A DNA stretch of 64,000 nt from Aeromonas sp. FDAARGOS 1405 (GTDB lineage Bacteria > Pseudomonadota > Gammaproteobacteria > Enterobacterales > Aeromonadaceae). The notes below the pieces were generated by a model. It was not told where the DNA came from, ran no database searches, and saw only the letters and a program-made list of their open reading frames with translations. The position numbers and the translations under genes were made by a program. The DNA is taken from assembly GCF_019048265.1 (NCBI RefSeq), contig NZ_CP077311.1:1464001-1528000 (forward strand), in the 5' to 3' direction. Positions 26,856 to 34,600 of the stretch are shown in pieces; the first letter of the stretch is position 1, and the number at the start of each line of letters is the position of its first letter.

Positions 26856-27491
26856 TCAGGCGTCCAGCAGGCGTTGTACATCGATCAGGGTCTGGGCCAG
26901 TTCGGCGCCAGCCTCGATCATCTGGGTGTGGGCGCTGGCAACCGTCGCGGGGGCGATGCCACGGCAGGCATCGAGATGGACGATCACCCGGAAACCGGCG
27001 CGGCGCAGTTGCAGCACGCTGGTTTTGACACAGTAGTCGGTGGCGAGGCCGCCGACCAGTACGGTATCGACCTTGCGGGCTTGCAGGAATTCGATGAGTC
27101 CGGTGCTGCGCCGTTCGGCCAGGTCGTGGAAGCAGGTGCCGTAGGGATGGAGATCCGGTTCGACCCCCTTCCAGACGAAGAAGTCATAGTCGATGGGAGC
27201 GGGTAGGCCGTCGAGCAGCTCGAAGCCTTTGCTACCCGGTACGCAGTGCACCGGCCAGGTGAGGTCGGCGTTGGGCAGATCCAGCGGCAGCAGCATGCCG
27301 GCGGGGTCAGAAACGGCCCAGTCGGCATTGGCAGGGTGAGAGTCTTTGCTGCCGATCCGCAGCGTGGCGAGGGTGGCCTGAGCGTTGAGCGCAGCCACAA
27401 TATCATCACCGCCCGCGACGGGCAGTTCGTTCGGGCAGAGGGGGGTAAAGCCCTTCTGCGCATCAATATCCAGGCTGGCGACGGTTCCCAT
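26856..27491 (-). CDS. pncA: Nicotinamidase (cysteine hydrolase)
   Basis: A 211-residue isochorismatase-like hydrolase that converts nicotinamide to nicotinate. The catalytic Asp is in LDIDAQKGF and the nucleophilic Cys in GLATDYCVKTSVL. Metal-binding residues are expected in the GSKDSHPAN region. ATG 27491 is preferred because AGGAG lies seven bases before it; ATG 27506 would place that site inside the gene. pncA and pncB supply consecutive steps of NAD salvage and lie divergent from nrtR. Confidence 0.9.
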   Translation of the reverse strand: MGTVASLDIDAQKGFTPLCPNELPVAGGDDIVAALNAQATLATLRIGSKDSHPANADWAVSDPAGMLLPLDLPNADLTWPVHCVPGSKGFELLDGLPAPIDYDFFVWKGVEPDLHPYGTCFHDLAERRSTGLIEFLQARKVDTVLVGGLATDYCVKTSVLQLRRAGFRVIVHLDACRGIAPATVASAHTQMIEAGAELAQTLIDVQRLLDA

Positions 27492-27506
27492 GATTGGCTC
27501 CTGCAC

Positions 27507-27527
27507 ATACTATTCGTGTGATATTAT
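27507..27527. promoter_or_regulatory. Candidate NrtR operator
   Basis: ATACTAT (27507-27513) and ATATTAT (27521-27527) form a 6-of-7 inverted repeat with a 7-base spacer in the short divergent gap between pncA and nrtR. NrtR repressors commonly bind about 21-bp palindromes here; assignment is by position and symmetry only. Confidence 0.45.
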
Positions 27528-27565
27528 CTACCAAACATTAATGGAAGGCGAGCAGGGCGATCGGC

Positions 27566-28216
27566 ATGCTGAGAATGAGTCTGGATATGGTGGTGCTGCG
27601 GTTGCATGAGGAGCGGCTCGAGCTGCTGCTCGAGACCCGCGATCGCCCCCCCTTTGCCCACTGCTGGCAACTGCCGGCGCTGCGCATCGACGAGACCCGG
27701 GATCGGGATCTGGATGCCGCCCAGCGCCGCCTGCTGGCTGAGTGGGGGCTCGGTCACTGCTACAGCGAGCAGGTCTGCACCCTCGGCAATCTGGAGCGGG
27801 ATCCCCGCGGCTGGTCCACGACCCTGGTCTATCTCTGTCTGGTCGATCCGGAAGTGGAGGCGATCCACGGTTGCTGGCATCCGCTCGCCAACCTGCCGGG
27901 GCTGAGCCTCGCCTTCGACCATGTCCAGCTTATCGCCAAGGGACTGGAGCGGCTGCGGATCAAGAGCCGTTACAGCACCCTGCCGCTGCAACTGCTGGGG
28001 CCCGAGTTCACCCTCTCCGAGGTGCAGCGCGCCTTCGAAATCATCCTGCAAACACCCATGAATACGGCGGCATTTCGCAAGCGGATCCATCGCGCCGACA
28101 TTCTGGTGGATACCGGCCGCAAGCGCACCGGCAAACAGCGTCCTGCCATCCTCTACCGGCTGGAGAGCCCCTGCTGCGTGATGTTCGATCAGGTGATGCA
28201 CGGAGCGGAAGCATGA
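27566..28216 (+). CDS. nrtR: NrtR-type Nudix repressor of NAD metabolism
   Basis: A 216-residue regulator with an N-terminal Nudix-like domain (about residues 1-140) and a C-terminal winged helix (about 150-216; TLSEVQRAFEIILQ and TAAFRKRI). The Nudix box is degenerate: the stretch DLDAAQRRLLAEWGL lacks the full GX5EX7REUXEEXGU pattern. That fits NrtR proteins that sense ADP-ribose rather than hydrolyse it. Divergence from pncA-pncB strongly supports control of NAD salvage. Its stop overlaps the next gene by four bases. Confidence 0.88.
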   Translation: MLRMSLDMVVLRLHEERLELLLETRDRPPFAHCWQLPALRIDETRDRDLDAAQRRLLAEWGLGHCYSEQVCTLGNLERDPRGWSTTLVYLCLVDPEVEAIHGCWHPLANLPGLSLAFDHVQLIAKGLERLRIKSRYSTLPLQLLGPEFTLSEVQRAFEIILQTPMNTAAFRKRIHRADILVDTGRKRTGKQRPAILYRLESPCCVMFDQVMHGAEA

Positions 28217-28719
28217 GTAAGACCAGCGTGCACAAGGTGCTGGTGAGTGCCTGCCTGCTGGGTCAGCCGGTGCGTTACGACGGCCAGAGCAAGGGGATTG
28301 TCAGCGACTGGCTGAGTGCGCTGGGTGCCGAGGGGCGGGTGCTGGCCTTCTGCCCCGAAGTGGCGGGCGGTTTGCTGACCCCGCGCCCTCCTGCCGAGCG
28401 GCAGGGCGAGCGGGTAGTGACGGCGAGCGGGCTGGATGTGACTGCCGAGTTTGATCGCGGCGCCGCGCTGGCGTTGGCTATTTGTCAGACGCAGGGCATT
28501 CGCTTCGCCCTGCTGAAAGAGGGGAGCCCCTCATGTGGCAGCGGCCGTATCTATAACGGCCGCTTCGAAGGGGTCTCTGTGGCGGGCGAGGGCAAGACCA
28601 CCGCCCTGCTGCGCCGCCACGGGATTGCTGTCTTTTCCGAAGATCAGTTGGCCGAGTTGGCTTCTGCGCTCTCTTTGGATTCCTCCCCGGATTTGGCGGC
28701 AACCGGCAGCGGCACCTGA
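28213..28719 (+). CDS. DUF523 protein, TudS-type thiouracil desulfidase family
   Basis: A 168-residue protein of the DUF523 (YbbK) family. The conserved cysteines that hold a 4Fe-4S cluster in the characterised desulfidase TudS are in SACLLGQPVRYDG, FCPEVAGGL and GSPSCGSGRIYNG. The likely activity is removal of sulfur from thiolated pyrimidines. It starts within the nrtR stop (ATGA), so the two are coupled. The last 76 bases overlap the end of the convergent acyltransferase gene at 28644. Confidence 0.85.
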   Translation: MSKTSVHKVLVSACLLGQPVRYDGQSKGIVSDWLSALGAEGRVLAFCPEVAGGLLTPRPPAERQGERVVTASGLDVTAEFDRGAALALAICQTQGIRFALLKEGSPSCGSGRIYNGRFEGVSVAGEGKTTALLRRHGIAVFSEDQLAELASALSLDSSPDLAATGSGT

Positions 28720-29609
28720 CCGCTCTGCCACCCCTCCAGCACCTCGTCCTTCTCCTGCCAGCGCTGGTTTAGCCACTCCTGAAAACCGCGCTTGAACTGC
28801 TTGTCGTTGAAGTAATCTCCTATCAGCTGTTCATTCACCGGCAGCTCCTCAATCCGCACCTGAATGCGTTTTACCCGTCCCATCAGGAAGTCCTTGAACG
28901 GGATCTCGGCGTTGTCCGGATAGCGGATGGTGACGTTGATCAGGCTGTCGAACTGCTCGCCCATGGCGGCCAGCGTAAAGGCCAGCCCTGCCGCCTTGGG
29001 CGGCATCAGGTGGCGATAGCGGGAGCGGGCCGCATCCCGTTTCTGCTCGGTGAAGCGGGTCCCTTCCACGAAATTAATGACGGTAGTGGGGATATGGCGA
29101 AACTTCTCGCAGGCATTGCGGGTGGTCTCGATATCCTTGCCGCGCAGGTGCGGGTTCTTCAGCAAAAACTCCCGTGAGTAGCGACGCATAAAGGGCATAT
29201 CGAGCCCCCAGCAGGCGAGCCCCAACAGCGGGATATAGATCAGCTCGTGCTTCATAAAGAACTTGGGCACCGGCAGCCGGTCGCGGAACAGGTGGCCGAG
29301 CACCACGATATCGGTCCAGCTCATATGGTTGCTGATGATGAGATACCAGCCATCCTTGCGCAGCTTGGTATTGTCCTCCACCTGCCAGTCAATACGGGTG
29401 GTGAGGCGGATCACCAGCGCATTGCAGGCCAGCCACAGTCTCATGAAGCGGTTGTTGAGGCGGCTGCAGGCGCGACCAAAGGCCGGGATCGGCAGCAGCA
29501 GTTTGGCCAGCGACACCAGCAGGATCAGGCTGGCGCACAAGGCGGTGAAAAGGATGGTCAGGCCCGCGCTGATGATCAGCACCAGCGGGCCGGGAAGCAG
29601 GGATAGCAT
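28644..29609 (-). CDS. YihG-like 1-acyl-glycerol-3-phosphate acyltransferase, copy A
   Basis: A 321-residue PlsC-family membrane acyltransferase, with hydrophobic segments at the N-terminus and the NHMSWTD (HX4D) catalytic motif near residue 94. FVEGTRFT is the phosphate-binding motif. It resembles E. coli YihG, which acylates lysophosphatidic acid with unsaturated chains. The C-terminal 25 residues are low-complexity and encoded opposite the end of the DUF523 gene. It is co-directional with copy B, six bases apart. Confidence 0.87.
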   Translation of the reverse strand: MLSLLPGPLVLIISAGLTILFTALCASLILLVSLAKLLLPIPAFGRACSRLNNRFMRLWLACNALVIRLTTRIDWQVEDNTKLRKDGWYLIISNHMSWTDIVVLGHLFRDRLPVPKFFMKHELIYIPLLGLACWGLDMPFMRRYSREFLLKNPHLRGKDIETTRNACEKFRHIPTTVINFVEGTRFTEQKRDAARSRYRHLMPPKAAGLAFTLAAMGEQFDSLINVTIRYPDNAEIPFKDFLMGRVKRIQVRIEELPVNEQLIGDYFNDKQFKRGFQEWLNQRWQEKDEVLEGWQSGQVPLPVAAKSGEESKESAEANSAN

Positions 29610-29615
29610 GAATGT

Positions 29616-30515
29616 TTACTGCGCCTTGGTTGCCAGCAGTTGGCTCAGGGTCTGGTCCTTTTCGTGCCAGATCCCGTTCAACCACTGTTGAAACTCTTGT
29701 TGGAACTCGGGGTCATTGAAGTAATCCCCCACCAGCTTGCGGTCGATCGGCAAATAGCGGACCTGAACCTTTATTTGCCCGACCCGGCCACACATGAAGT
29801 CCCAGTAGCTGGGGATGCCGTCCGGATAGGCGATGGTGACATCCACCAGTTGATGCAACTGATCACCCATAGCGGCCAGAGTAAAGGCGATGCCCCCCGC
29901 TTTCGGGTGGAGCAGGTGACGATAGGGCGAGCCCTGCTTCTGATGCTTGCTGCCGGTGAAGCGGGTGCCTTCGACGAAGTTCATCACACTCACCGGAATG
30001 TGGCGGAACCTGGCACAGGCTTTACGGGTTGTTTCAATGTCTTTTCCCTTCAGATGGGGATGCTTTTCCAGAAATTTCCTGGAATATCGCCGCATGAAGG
30101 GGAAGTCGAGCGCCCACCATGCCAGACCGAGAAAAGGTACCCAAATCAGCTCTTTCTTGAGGAAAAACTTCAGGAAGGGGATTTTTTGGTTAAAAACCCG
30201 CTGCAGTACCAGTATGTCGACCCAAGATTGATGGTTGGCAATCACCATATACCACTCATTCCGGCGCCCTTTGTCCACTCCGACCACCTCGAAAGGGGTT
30301 TTGATGATGGTTTTCTGGATCAGATTGTTGAAACCGATCCAGCAGCTGGCACAGCCATCGAGCAGCCAGTTGCAGAGGGTGCGCCACCCCTTGAGGGGGA
30401 GCAGGAGCTTGAGCAGACCCAGCGAGAAGATGGGGACAAACCAGAAGAGGGTGTTGAAAAAATAGAGCAGGGTGGAGAGGCTGCCGCGCAGTCGCTCTGT
30501 CAGCTTGTTGGGCAT
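29616..30515 (-). CDS. yihG: YihG-like 1-acyl-glycerol-3-phosphate acyltransferase, copy B
   Basis: A 299-residue PlsC-family acyltransferase with the motif NHQSWVD (HX4D), FVEGTRFTGSKH, and the PFMRRYSRKFLEKHPHLKGK stretch shared with copy A. The two copies are clearly paralogues but have diverged at both ends. This one is first in the two-gene unit. E. coli has one yihG near dsbA, so the location is conserved while the duplication is not. Substrate preferences cannot be read from the sequence. Confidence 0.87.
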   Translation of the reverse strand: MPNKLTERLRGSLSTLLYFFNTLFWFVPIFSLGLLKLLLPLKGWRTLCNWLLDGCASCWIGFNNLIQKTIIKTPFEVVGVDKGRRNEWYMVIANHQSWVDILVLQRVFNQKIPFLKFFLKKELIWVPFLGLAWWALDFPFMRRYSRKFLEKHPHLKGKDIETTRKACARFRHIPVSVMNFVEGTRFTGSKHQKQGSPYRHLLHPKAGGIAFTLAAMGDQLHQLVDVTIAYPDGIPSYWDFMCGRVGQIKVQVRYLPIDRKLVGDYFNDPEFQQEFQQWLNGIWHEKDQTLSQLLATKAQ

Positions 30516-30641
30516 GAGTCGGGTCCGTCTTGCTGTCGATAAAGGGCCATCAAGTGGTCAGATCTGTGGCCATAATATCAGCCGATTGCCCTTGAGACCA
30601 TTCAGAGCCGTTACGGGGTTGGACTTACCCTTTCCCTTCTG

Positions 30642-31250
30642 TCAGCTGCTGCGCAATCGCGACAGCAGCCTGTCCATGGCGCGATAACCGAGCGCCTCGA
30701 TAAGATGCTCCTTGCCGATGGCGGGTTGCCCGGCCAGATCGGCGATGGTGCGTGACACCCGCAGGATGCGATGCCAGGCCCGGATGCTGAGCCCCAGCTT
30801 CTGGATGGCGTTCTCCAAAAATTCGGCATCTTGTGGTGATAGTCGGCAAATATCCTCAATCTCGCGGCTATCCAGCAGGTTGTTGAGCTTGCCGTTACGG
30901 CTCAGCATGCGCTCTCTCGCCACCAGCACCCGATCGCGGATCTGCTGGCTCGATTCGCCCCGCTCCGCCTTGCCGGTCAGGCTCCCCTTGGGTAGCAGTG
31001 GCACTTCCACAGTCAGATCGAAGCGGTCGAGAAAGGGGCCGGAGAGTTTGCCGAGGTAGCGCAGGATCTGATCCGGGCTGGAGCGAGTCTGGCCGTCACC
31101 ATAGTGGCCGCAGGGGCTGGGGTTCATGGCGCCGACCAGCTGGAAGCGAGCGGGAAAATCCACCTGACGGGCGGCCCGGCTGATGGTGATGTGGCCCGTC
31201 TCCAGTGGTTCGCGCAGGGAGTCGAGCACCTTGCGCTCGAACTCGGGCAT
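30642..31250 (-). pseudogene. comM: comM, 3' fragment (C-terminal 200 codons), cut by the island
   Basis: This fragment encodes the C-terminal half of ComM (YifB), an AAA+ Mg-chelatase-like helicase that drives branch migration during natural transformation. It begins at EFERKVLDSLREPLETGH and includes RFQLVGAMNPSPCGHY and the C-terminal LSIRAWHRILRVSRTIADL. The island supplies a fortuitous start codon, ATG 31250, just before the native proline codon. The missing N-terminal 304 residues lie at 44590-45501. Walker A is on the other fragment, so this piece cannot be an active ATPase. Confidence 0.93.
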
Positions 31251-31306
31251 ATGTGTATGTTTTTACAATAACCCCATATGTGTATGTCTATACTTTATGT
31301 ACATAA
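31248..31306. repeat. Left-end repeats of the island
   Basis: CATATGTGTATGT occurs twice (31248-31260 and 31275-31287), and the palindrome TTATGTACATAA follows at 31295-31306. The outermost bases TATGTGTATGT pair imperfectly (9 of 11) with the inverted right end TATGTATATAT. These are likely arm or core sites for the island recombinases. Confidence 0.55.
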
Positions 31307-31341
31307 CCTCAGTTCCAAATTGACTTTGGAGGGTAGATTCC

Positions 31342-32760
31342 ATGGTACATATGAAGAGTGGAATGAATATTGGCGTATATATTTTGCCTAGATTGATATT
31401 GTCGAACATAAGTTCGAGTGAGGATGCTGAGGCTAAAAAAAGAAAAGTTGGAGAATATCTATACTATTATAAAGACTCGGAAAGTATGAGCTCTTATCAT
31501 TCGATGAAATTCAATCGCTTTCCTATCGTATTAAATTGCGACAACTCCGTTTGGAAAGAAGGGACAATATATCTACTTGTACGAGCTGTTGGGGTTATTG
31601 GTGTTAATATGCTGACATTGCATAACTTGGCATATGATTTAAGTGCTTATAGAAAGTTTCTATATGATGAGCAGCTTGAGGTTACATATATACCAGAAAG
31701 AAAATCGATGAGGCCGTATTATCAATATAAATACCACCTGATGTCACTGTGTAATGATAAAAAAATCTCGTTCAATACGGCGAAAAGAAGAATGTCTAGT
31801 GTTATTGGATTCTATAGATGGATGAAAGTTGCAGGATTAATAGATATGACATCATCTTTATGGAGCGAGAAGGATATCTATATTAATGTCTCTGATACCT
31901 TTGGTTTAATGAAGAAAATTAGGATTGTAAAAACTGATTTATCTATAAAGGTAAAAAATCAGAACAGTAATAACCAGTTAGCCATTTATGATGGTGGTGC
32001 TCTTAAGCCATTAACTAAAAAGGAACAAAAAGCACTAATTGAAACTTTACTAGAAAATAAAAATATAGAGATGCGGCTGATTTTCATGTTAGCACTTTTC
32101 ACCGGAGCGAGAATTCAAACTATTTTAACTCTGCCTTGTTCAGTTTTTCTAGAGGAATTAGCCTCTGGTGATAAGTATAAAATGATTTCGATTGGGTTTG
32201 GCACTGGGGTAGACTCAAAAAATAATAAACGAACGGTAATTTCAGTTCCTGGCTGGCTTTATTTGAAAGTTAAAACATATGTAAATAGTCAAAGGGCAAG
32301 AAAGAGAAGCGATAAGGCTAAACCTGCAAGTGTATCTAGATTGGTTTTCCTCACATCTCAAGGTTCTCCATACTATATGCCAAATGAGGAGAGAGAAACG
32401 TTCCTTGATGGTTATGTGACTACTTATATAAGTAATGGCCAGTCTGTTCGGCAGTTTTTAGCAAACAAGATAATTCCAATCATGAGAGTTAAACTGAAAG
32501 TTGATGATTTCACATTTCGATTTCATGACTTGAGAGCCACATTCGGACTTAATATTAGTGAGCTTCAGTTACTAATGGTTGATAAAGGCATGATAAGTCT
32601 GCATCAAGCTAGAGAGTTTGTTAAAACGGCTATGGGACATTCTAACTATCGTACGACAGATGGATATCTAAAATATAGTCGTGAGATTAATACCCTGACG
32701 CAATATCAGGATGATTATGAAAGTTATATTAAACAGCTTATAGGTGGGCTGTATGAGTGA
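31342..32760 (+). CDS. Tyrosine recombinase 1 of the island trio
   Basis: A 472-residue tyrosine recombinase with a complete set of main catalytic residues in its C-terminal half: Arg257 in FTGARIQT, His395 and Arg398 in HDLRATFG, His433 in MGHSNYRTTD and the nucleophile Tyr442. GGAGGG (31327-31332) precedes ATG 31342. It is the first gene inside the left end, reads inward and overlaps the next gene by eight bases, so all four genes of this module should be made together. It corresponds to the extra integrase that often precedes, or is part of, gamma-mobile-trio modules, and to TnpA of Tn554. The exact family assignment is inference. Confidence 0.85.
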   Translation: MVHMKSGMNIGVYILPRLILSNISSSEDAEAKKRKVGEYLYYYKDSESMSSYHSMKFNRFPIVLNCDNSVWKEGTIYLLVRAVGVIGVNMLTLHNLAYDLSAYRKFLYDEQLEVTYIPERKSMRPYYQYKYHLMSLCNDKKISFNTAKRRMSSVIGFYRWMKVAGLIDMTSSLWSEKDIYINVSDTFGLMKKIRIVKTDLSIKVKNQNSNNQLAIYDGGALKPLTKKEQKALIETLLENKNIEMRLIFMLALFTGARIQTILTLPCSVFLEELASGDKYKMISIGFGTGVDSKNNKRTVISVPGWLYLKVKTYVNSQRARKRSDKAKPASVSRLVFLTSQGSPYYMPNEERETFLDGYVTTYISNGQSVRQFLANKIIPIMRVKLKVDDFTFRFHDLRATFGLNISELQLLMVDKGMISLHQAREFVKTAMGHSNYRTTDGYLKYSREINTLTQYQDDYESYIKQLIGGLYE

Positions 32761-34600
32761 AAATTATATATTAAGAGAGTCTATTCATGTTACTTTACCA
32801 CTTGAAAATCATATCGTTCCAATAATGCCAGAGAAAGTTGTATTGATCTTTTCTGATGTTGGGCGCTGTGATATTGGGTCATTATGCTATTCGCGAAGAA
32901 AAAGCATGGCTACGTGGCGGAAAAGTAGAGAAGTTGTTAGTGATAGCATAATACCTCATAGAATAGATGCGATTAAAAAAATTATAAATATAATTTCAGA
33001 TGAGTTCATAATATCTAATGTGAAACCTATAACCTTGTCTAGAATGACTAAGGGATTTATTAGATTTATGGATTGGTGTGACTTAAATAGCCATGGTGAT
33101 GTGCTGCGTAGTAAAGATGATGCAATCAATGCATGTGGTGCTTTTATAAATGAACTCAAGCATAAATTAAGAAGAGGAGAACTAAAAAGTCAGAGTACAG
33201 TAAATTTACAACATGCAATGCTGACTTATATGAGTCGACTTTTTGATATAGATTTTAAAGAGCACCTCCATTTAATAACCATGACTCGTGGATATACGCC
33301 AACTGATCCCCCTGATGAGCAAGCTGTGAAACAGCTGCTGTCAATTTGTAAGTGTCTGTTTAACAGTATAGCGGCATTCATTATTGAATCATTGCCATAC
33401 CCCTACATGATTCCAATGCAGGATGTAGACTCAACGCAAGAAAGAGTTTGGATTTTTCCCACTGTCCAGTGGATGAAAAACTTGGAAACAAAAAATAGAC
33501 AGGGTGTATATAACCATAGTAGTGGAGGGTTATATGAGTTAGAAGAAGTTAAACACTTATATGCATCTGAACGAAATGCGAAAGCAGCAATTAGAAATGC
33601 AAAGAAACTGATTGAACGTGCAAATAGTGATCCCATGCATACATCTAGGTTAGGGGTATACAACTTTGCTGTATTTTCTTTTATTCATCTATTTTTGGCT
33701 AATACAGGAATGAATTTACAGCAGCTGATAATGCTTGAATGGGATGCTAGTTATTATAATGCAGAGAGAGTTAGTCATCGGTTCTATCAGATAAAAGCTC
33801 GCGCTGGAAATAAGAATGTATATTTTGAAATACAAGGGAGCTTTCTTCCTATATTTAAACGTTTCATTTCATTACGAAGTTTTATTTTAGATGGGAAGGA
33901 ATTTAAATATCTATTCTTTACATTCTCAAAAATAAGAGGCCGGCAACCTGTAAAAATACAATGGGGAAGTCTGTACCAATTTAACAAGCAACTATCTCGA
34001 GTGTTTGAAAGCATTCCGAATATAACATCACGCATGTGGAGAGCATTTAAGAGTGAATGGTATATTCAAAACGCTGATGTAGCTGTAACGGCGATGGCCC
34101 TACAGAATACCGTGGATACAGTAAAACGAAGATATGTAAATGGCTCATCCACTAAAGGCATAAATGAGATGTCATTTTTCTTAGAACAACTGTCTAAAGT
34201 GACTATTGTTGAGTCTGGTCGTGTGGTTGGAAGTGCTACTTCTATAGGAGGATGCTCCGTTATTCATGAGAGCAATCCAATAATACCTGACTGTTTTAAA
34301 CCTGAGAGTTGCTTGTTCTGTGATAAATATGTCATTCATGCTGATCATAATGACATATTAAAAATATTTGGATTTAGAGCTTACTTAAATAAGCTTGGTG
34401 AACTTGGGTCATCGCTGGAGCAGTTAGATAGAATTCACAAGCCGATACTGGAACGGCTAACAGATATTCTCAATCAAATATCTAGTAGAGGTGAGGAACT
34501 CTATCGGATGGTCAAGATAATTGACTCCGATTCAGAGTCAAACCAAACATATGGTAGTTATTGGGACTACAAAATAATGATGTTAGATAGGTTACTGTAA
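32753..34600 (+). CDS. Tyrosine recombinase 2 of the trio, degenerate active site (GmtY-like)
   Basis: A 615-residue recombinase-like protein. The fold signature is present, but the position of the first catalytic Arg is Asn321 (NTGMNLQQL). The His/Trp nine residues before the presumed nucleophile Tyr461 is Asn452, so it may be a structural partner rather than an active enzyme. A C-terminal cysteine group (about residues 500-525, CFKPESCLFCDKY) could bind metal, as in Tn554 TnpB-like proteins. ATG 32753 overlaps the previous stop (ATGAGTGA), and the next gene starts immediately at its stop. I assign it to the GmtY/TnpB-like position from order and size only. Confidence 0.7.
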   Translation: MSENYILRESIHVTLPLENHIVPIMPEKVVLIFSDVGRCDIGSLCYSRRKSMATWRKSREVVSDSIIPHRIDAIKKIINIISDEFIISNVKPITLSRMTKGFIRFMDWCDLNSHGDVLRSKDDAINACGAFINELKHKLRRGELKSQSTVNLQHAMLTYMSRLFDIDFKEHLHLITMTRGYTPTDPPDEQAVKQLLSICKCLFNSIAAFIIESLPYPYMIPMQDVDSTQERVWIFPTVQWMKNLETKNRQGVYNHSSGGLYELEEVKHLYASERNAKAAIRNAKKLIERANSDPMHTSRLGVYNFAVFSFIHLFLANTGMNLQQLIMLEWDASYYNAERVSHRFYQIKARAGNKNVYFEIQGSFLPIFKRFISLRSFILDGKEFKYLFFTFSKIRGRQPVKIQWGSLYQFNKQLSRVFESIPNITSRMWRAFKSEWYIQNADVAVTAMALQNTVDTVKRRYVNGSSTKGINEMSFFLEQLSKVTIVESGRVVGSATSIGGCSVIHESNPIIPDCFKPESCLFCDKYVIHADHNDILKIFGFRAYLNKLGELGSSLEQLDRIHKPILERLTDILNQISSRGEELYRMVKIIDSDSESNQTYGSYWDYKIMMLDRLL

